Assembly (NCBI GenBank): GCA_016208495.1
Contig: JACQXX010000064.1
Location: 1 to 64,000 of the forward strand
Direction: 5' to 3'
Source of the DNA: Acidobacteriota bacterium
GTDB taxonomy: Bacteria > Acidobacteriota > Blastocatellia > Chloracidobacteriales > Chloracidobacteriaceae
DNA length: 64,000 nt
A program made the translations under genes and the position numbers. The notes beneath the pieces were generated by a model that was given only the letters and a program-made list of their open reading frames with translations, did no database searches and was not told the origin of the DNA. Positions 60,431-64,000 of this stretch are shown one piece after another; positions within the stretch are counted from its first letter, which is position 1, and each line of letters starts with the position of its first letter.

Positions 60431-62236
60431 CTAAACTGACGCCAGTACATCCGTCGTTGGGCTGTCATCACGGAACTGCATGGTGTACAGCTTTTGATAC
60501 AACCCGTTTTGCTCGATCAATTCCTGGTGCGAGCCGGATTCGACAATGCGGCCTTCGTTGAGGACCAGAATCCGATCTGCCCGGCGCACGGTTGAAAGGC
60601 GATGCGCAATCACAAACGTGGTGCGGCCTTCCATCAAGGTTTCAAGCGCGTCCTGGACCAGCCCTTCCGACTCGGAATCAAGCGAACTGGTCGCTTCGTC
60701 GAGAATTAAAATTCGTGGGTTCTTCAACAGGGCTCTGGCAATTGCGATGCGCTGACGTTGCCCGCCGGAGAGTTTGACGCCGCGTTCGCCAACCACGGTT
60801 TCATATCCATCAGGGAAACTCATGATGAAGTCATGAGCATTTGACGCCTGAGCCGCCTGTTCGATTTCTTCGCTGGTCGCTTCAAGTCGGCCATAGGCAA
60901 TATTTTCACGAATCGTCCCGCTAAAGAGCGTTGTTTCCTGAGGCACAATCCCGATATTGGTGCGCAATTCTTTGAGTTTCCACTGGGTTACCGGGATTCC
61001 ATCCACCAGAATCGAGCCGGCGTTCACGTCAAAAAATCGGGGCAAGAGCGAAATGACCGTGGTTTTCCCGGCGCCGCTCGGTCCAACCAGCGCGATGATT
61101 TCTCCCGAGTTGGCCGTGATATTGAGATTTTGCAGCACGGTCACATCTGGACGGGTCGGGTAGGCAAAGGCGACGTTGCGAAATTCAACCAGTCCTTGCA
61201 CTGGCGAGACCTGTCTGGCATCCGGGGCATCTTTGATTTCCGGGATGGTTTGGAACAACTCGACCACTCGTTGTGAAGCACCAAGCGTCTGGTTGAATTC
61301 TCCGTAGAGTTCGGTGAAGGCGCCAAGCGCCGTTCCCACCACCGAAGTGTATAAAAAGAAAGATGTTATCTGACCCAGCGTCATTTTCCCGGCCACCACC
61401 TGCTGCAAACTGAACCAGAGCAACAACACAATCCCGTTAAACAAAATAAAGACAATAAACGCACTAAACCCGCCTCGCGCCAGTGCCCGTCGAAGTGCAT
61501 GCCCGAGCGATGATTCAATGTGCTTTTTATAGCGTGACACCTCAAACTCTTCGCGGACAAAGGATTGCACGATTCGGATGTTCGCAATCGCTTCGTCGAG
61601 GATGGCCGAGGCTTCGGCAACCTGGTCTTGAACTCGGGTGCTGATGCGGCGAATCCCGCGCCCGAAAAATGCCGCCGCGCCAACCAGAAAGGGGATAATC
61701 ACCAGCAGCGTCATGGTCATCCGAAAATTGGTAATGCACATCAGCGTTACGCCACCAGTAAACACAATCAACTGCCGCAGGGCTTCAGCCAGATTGAGTG
61801 TCGTGCCAGATTGAATCAGCGTGATGTCGGATGAAACTCGGGATGTCAATTCGCCAATTCGCTGGTTGCTGTAAAAACTGAGGCTTAATTTCAGCAAATG
61901 GTCAAAGAGGTCACGACGCAGGTCCGCCACCAGTCGCTCGCCGATGTAGACCAGAAAGTAAGTCCGACCAAAGCTGAAAAGCGACTGCACCGTCAGCATT
62001 CCGACCAGAAACAGGAGCGTGCGGTTGAGTTCACGGGTGTCTTTGAGGGTAAATGCCGAATCGAGCAGGCGACCAACAAAGTAGGGAAACATAAGCGCAA
62101 TCGTGCCGGCCAGCAGCAGACAGATAAAGGCCATGAAAAAGGTGCCGTAATAGGGCTTTCCATATTTCCCAAAGAGCTGAAGTGCGGCCTTCGTAGCTCC
62201 CTGACGATCAACCAGCGGTGTTACTTCTTTTTTCAC
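60431..62236 (-). CDS. ABC exporter, permease-ATPase fusion
   Basis: Protein of 601 residues of the MsbA/BmrA type. Residues about 30-320 hold six membrane helices; residues about 345-590 are the nucleotide-binding domain with Walker A GPSGAGKTT, Q-loop, signature LSGGQRQR, Walker B ILILDEATSSLD and H-loop IAHRLSTVRRAD. Functions as homodimer in the inner membrane to export lipids or drugs; the substrate cannot be read. It lies on the same strand as the OLD-like gene but with a different base composition. Confidence 0.94.
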   Translation of the reverse strand: MKKEVTPLVDRQGATKAALQLFGKYGKPYYGTFFMAFICLLLAGTIALMFPYFVGRLLDSAFTLKDTRELNRTLLFLVGMLTVQSLFSFGRTYFLVYIGERLVADLRRDLFDHLLKLSLSFYSNQRIGELTSRVSSDITLIQSGTTLNLAEALRQLIVFTGGVTLMCITNFRMTMTLLVIIPFLVGAAAFFGRGIRRISTRVQDQVAEASAILDEAIANIRIVQSFVREEFEVSRYKKHIESSLGHALRRALARGGFSAFIVFILFNGIVLLLWFSLQQVVAGKMTLGQITSFFLYTSVVGTALGAFTELYGEFNQTLGASQRVVELFQTIPEIKDAPDARQVSPVQGLVEFRNVAFAYPTRPDVTVLQNLNITANSGEIIALVGPSGAGKTTVISLLPRFFDVNAGSILVDGIPVTQWKLKELRTNIGIVPQETTLFSGTIRENIAYGRLEATSEEIEQAAQASNAHDFIMSFPDGYETVVGERGVKLSGGQRQRIAIARALLKNPRILILDEATSSLDSESEGLVQDALETLMEGRTTFVIAHRLSTVRRADRILVLNEGRIVESGSHQELIEQNGLYQKLYTMQFRDDSPTTDVLASV

Positions 62237-62275
62237 GTGTAAATCCAGTGTGGTTCAGTGGTTAGGGTTTCAAAG

Positions 62276-62335
62276 ACATAAAGGACATAAAGGACATAAA
62301 TTCGAAAACCCGGAAGCGCGGAAGCGCGGAACCCG
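62276..62335. repeat. GGACATAAA and GGAAGCGC repeats
   Basis: Three GACATAAAG-like nonamers, AATTCGAAAACC and then GGAAGCGC units. It shares the A-rich core and the AATTCGAAAACC junction with 57100-57125 and 29230-29250. Confidence 0.65.
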
Positions 62336-62336
62336 A

Positions 62337-63311
62337 TTATGCTCCAACCAGTCCGTTTTCGATGTGCTCCAGGCTTTGGGAATCAGCCGTGGCGATTGGG
62401 GTGTCTGAAAGCGCCGCCGTTCCCATCAACACAAAGGTCACCCATAACATATCGGCGAACAGTAAATGCACCATTTGCAACCAGATCGGTGCCAGGAGCG
62501 CCACATTGATCACTCCGGCGACAAATTGAATCATCACCAAACCGATGAGAAGCTGTCCCAGTCGTTTGACAGCTTTGGTTTTGACCAGTTGTTCGAGCAA
62601 AACCGCCGAAAATATCGAATAAAATCCCACAATAATGGCAATAATCGGATGCCAGATGCGCAGTCTCAATAAGATATGCGAGGTTGGCGACATATCCTGG
62701 TTGAAGCCTTCCAGTAAGGATCTGGAGGGAAAGAGCGTATCACCCAGAGCCGTGATTGCTCCGCTAACACCTAAAATGAGAAGTCCAATAATACCGACTG
62801 AAACGAGAACCGTGGCCATTGATCGTTTCCATTCAATGGCCTTGCCACCAGTTACCCACCAGGCTGTCATGGCGAGTGAAGCCAGGAGCAGAAAGGTATT
62901 GACCAGGTGGACCGACAAATATGCCGCCCGCATCATGGAGGTATTTCCCGCCACCAGCTTGAACAAAACCAGTCCGGCACCGATTAAGGCTTCGGCAAAT
63001 ATAAAAAAGAGCGAAAGCGTGGCCCCGGTTCGGGCAATGTGTTTTTTCGGAAAGGCACGAAAAACCCAAATACTCAGCGCAACGACCACAATGAGCGCCA
63101 CACCGCTCGTCGTTCGATGGGCAAACTCAATCAGAGTTTCAATCTCTTTGGCCCTTGGGAAAACTTCTCCGTTACACAACGGCCAGTGATTGCCACAACC
63201 AGCCCCAGAACCAGTCGCCCGGACATAGGCACCCCATAAAATGACACCAATGTTATAGACCAGGACGAACCAGGCAAATTGAATTAAACGCGTAGGCTTT
63301 TGATTAGTCAT
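62337..63311 (-). CDS. ctaA: Haem A synthase (CtaA/COX15)
   Basis: Protein of 324 residues with about eight membrane helices. It oxidises haem O to haem A for cytochrome c oxidase. Conserved pieces are GAYVRATGSGAGCGNHWPLC near the N-terminus with the loop Cys residues, EFAHRTTSG, SVHLVNTFLLL, RIWHPIIA and QMVHLLFADMLW, which carry the haem-ligating histidines. ATG 63311 is preferred since the frame upstream is repeat sequence. It is followed upstream on the same strand by ctaB, the preceding step in the pathway. Confidence 0.93.
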   Translation of the reverse strand: MTNQKPTRLIQFAWFVLVYNIGVILWGAYVRATGSGAGCGNHWPLCNGEVFPRAKEIETLIEFAHRTTSGVALIVVVALSIWVFRAFPKKHIARTGATLSLFFIFAEALIGAGLVLFKLVAGNTSMMRAAYLSVHLVNTFLLLASLAMTAWWVTGGKAIEWKRSMATVLVSVGIIGLLILGVSGAITALGDTLFPSRSLLEGFNQDMSPTSHILLRLRIWHPIIAIIVGFYSIFSAVLLEQLVKTKAVKRLGQLLIGLVMIQFVAGVINVALLAPIWLQMVHLLFADMLWVTFVLMGTAALSDTPIATADSQSLEHIENGLVGA

Positions 63312-63713
63312 ATGTTTTGGGCTGAGGGCTTGGGGCCATAAGCGCCAGGATAAGGAAACAAAGCCCCATCTGGACAAGGGGGGACAAGCGGACAAGGGGA
63401 CAAGGAGAAAAAATATTCTCCCGCTCCCACCGTCGGGAGGATCTCCTTGTCTCCTTGTCTCCTTGTCTCAAACAGGCTCACATTTTCTTATCCTGGCGCT
63501 TATGGGACTTGGGGTTTGGGGCTGAGGGCTTGGGGCTTTTCAAGGCTAAATGGCTGGAAAACAGGTACTTCCCTTAGCCCCAAGCCCCATACCCTCAGCC
63601 CAAATTGAAAAGGGGCGAACATTGAATAAGTGATGCTGGTCAAGCTTGCGCCTGTCCAGACGACTCACCGCTCCCGTTCACCCCTGCAATTCCGTTTTTT
63701 GATGGTTTTAAGA
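63312..63713. other. Intergenic region with MITE-like copy and GGGCTGA repeats
   Basis: No gene. It contains GGGCTGA/GGGCTTG units on both sides (63317-63336 and 63505-63604) of the MITE-like element at 63337-63504, as if the element had inserted in the heptamer repeat. Confidence 0.65.
63337..63504. mobile_element. MITE-like element, copy B
   Basis: A 168-base element with perfect 18-bp terminal inverted repeats CATAAGCGCCAGGATAAG. The interior has GGACAAG units, then the complement CTCCTTGTCTCCTTGTC. Related to copy A at 21847-22023. No clear target duplication on the flanks. Confidence 0.7.
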
Positions 63714-64000
63714 CTATGGGGTCATCTTATCGATGACCATCACACAAAACAAAATCGAAATATAAATGACCGATGCCTTCATCACTCGTCGGGCATCTTG
63801 CCCGGTACCGGTCTTATTCAAAATCAGAACACTGCGCAAGAAATACCCCCCTAACACCACGGCAGCGACGGCGTAGAAAATTCCCGTCAGGTGCATCAGG
63901 GTTGGTGCCAGCGTCAACGGCAGCAGAATCAGGGTATTCCACAAAATCTGGCGTTTGGTGCGTTTTCCATCGGGCTCAACCACGGGCAGCATTTTAATTG
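63714..64000 (-). CDS. ctaB: Protoheme IX farnesyltransferase, C-terminal part
   Basis: The C-terminal 95 or so residues of a haem O synthase, continuing past the window edge. KMLPVVEPDGKRTKRQI is the conserved cytoplasmic loop of the UbiA-type prenyltransferase, followed by three membrane segments typical of the family's end. It makes haem O, the substrate of CtaA. Same strand as ctaA with a 400-base repeat-filled gap between. Confidence 0.9.
   Translation of the reverse strand, partial: IKMLPVVEPDGKRTKRQILWNTLILLPLTLAPTLMHLTGIFYAVAAVVLGGYFLRSVLILNKTGTGQDARRVMKASVIYISILFCVMVIDKMTP

Overview
The window looks like chromosomal sequence from a free-living, Gram-negative, respiring heterotroph. 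It carries genes for haem A and protoheme farnesylation, an MsbA-like exporter, SAM-II riboswitches and DUF1684 and DoxX proteins. An acidobacterial (Blastocatellia-like) origin would fit this content and the many period-7 intergenic repeats, but that placement is an inference and no rRNA gene is present to test it.

Layout. Bases 1-15841 are mostly housekeeping and accessory genes: a transposase remnant, beta-carbonic anhydrase, a PabB-PabC fusion, DoxX, thiopurine methyltransferase, a LysR regulator, a secreted metalloprotease, and a methionine/threonine-type operon (threonine synthase-like enzyme, ubiquitin-like sulfur carrier, aspartokinase). That operon sits behind two tandem SAM-II riboswitches, each followed by its own intrinsic terminator. 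Bases 15858-17765 hold a compact three-gene cassette (TIGR04255-like, unknown small protein, HNH nuclease) with the look of a defence island.

The centre (about 17.9-58.5 kb) is a large extracellular contractile injection system (eCIS, Afp/PVC-like). Structural genes in order are a DUF4255 cap protein, an unknown protein, sheath, tube 1, tube 2, DUF5908, a LysM tube/baseplate adaptor, VgrG-like spike, PAAR tip, gp25-like protein, a giant Pvc11-like baseplate protein with a cysteine-rich insertion, a possible thaumatin/GH64-fold protein, then after the cargo block Pvc12, the tape measure and the AAA+ ATPase. Six cargo genes lie head to tail inside the operon (39.2-50.5 kb) and a seventh lies upstream on the other strand (17.9-21.1 kb). 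All seven share an N-terminal leader of about 30 residues but carry different C-terminal domains: Ulp1-like protease with ankyrin repeats, deaminase-like, aldo/keto reductase, PD-(D/E)XK nuclease, aspzincin-like metalloprotease, a protein with the DxDGD motif of two-barrel RNA polymerases, and one unknown. Two of them also carry a nearly identical DUF4157 module. An ECF sigma factor, a small unknown protein and a ParB-like protein lie between the outlying cargo gene and the structural operon.

The right end (58.5-64 kb) contains an AT-rich OLD-like ATPase, an ABC exporter, haem A synthase and the C-terminal part of protoheme IX farnesyltransferase.

Intergenic DNA is unusual. Heptanucleotide arrays (GGGTTCA, GTCAGTA, GGGCTGA and ATGAATT types and their complements) fill many gaps, including most gaps between eCIS structural genes, and in two places they abut or replace the expected start of a structural gene. 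There are also two copies of a MITE-like element of about 170 bp with 18-bp terminal inverted repeats, a perfect 77-bp inverted repeat around the LysM-spike gene pair, and GGAGTGC-ended palindromic elements. I saw no tRNA, rRNA or CRISPR array.
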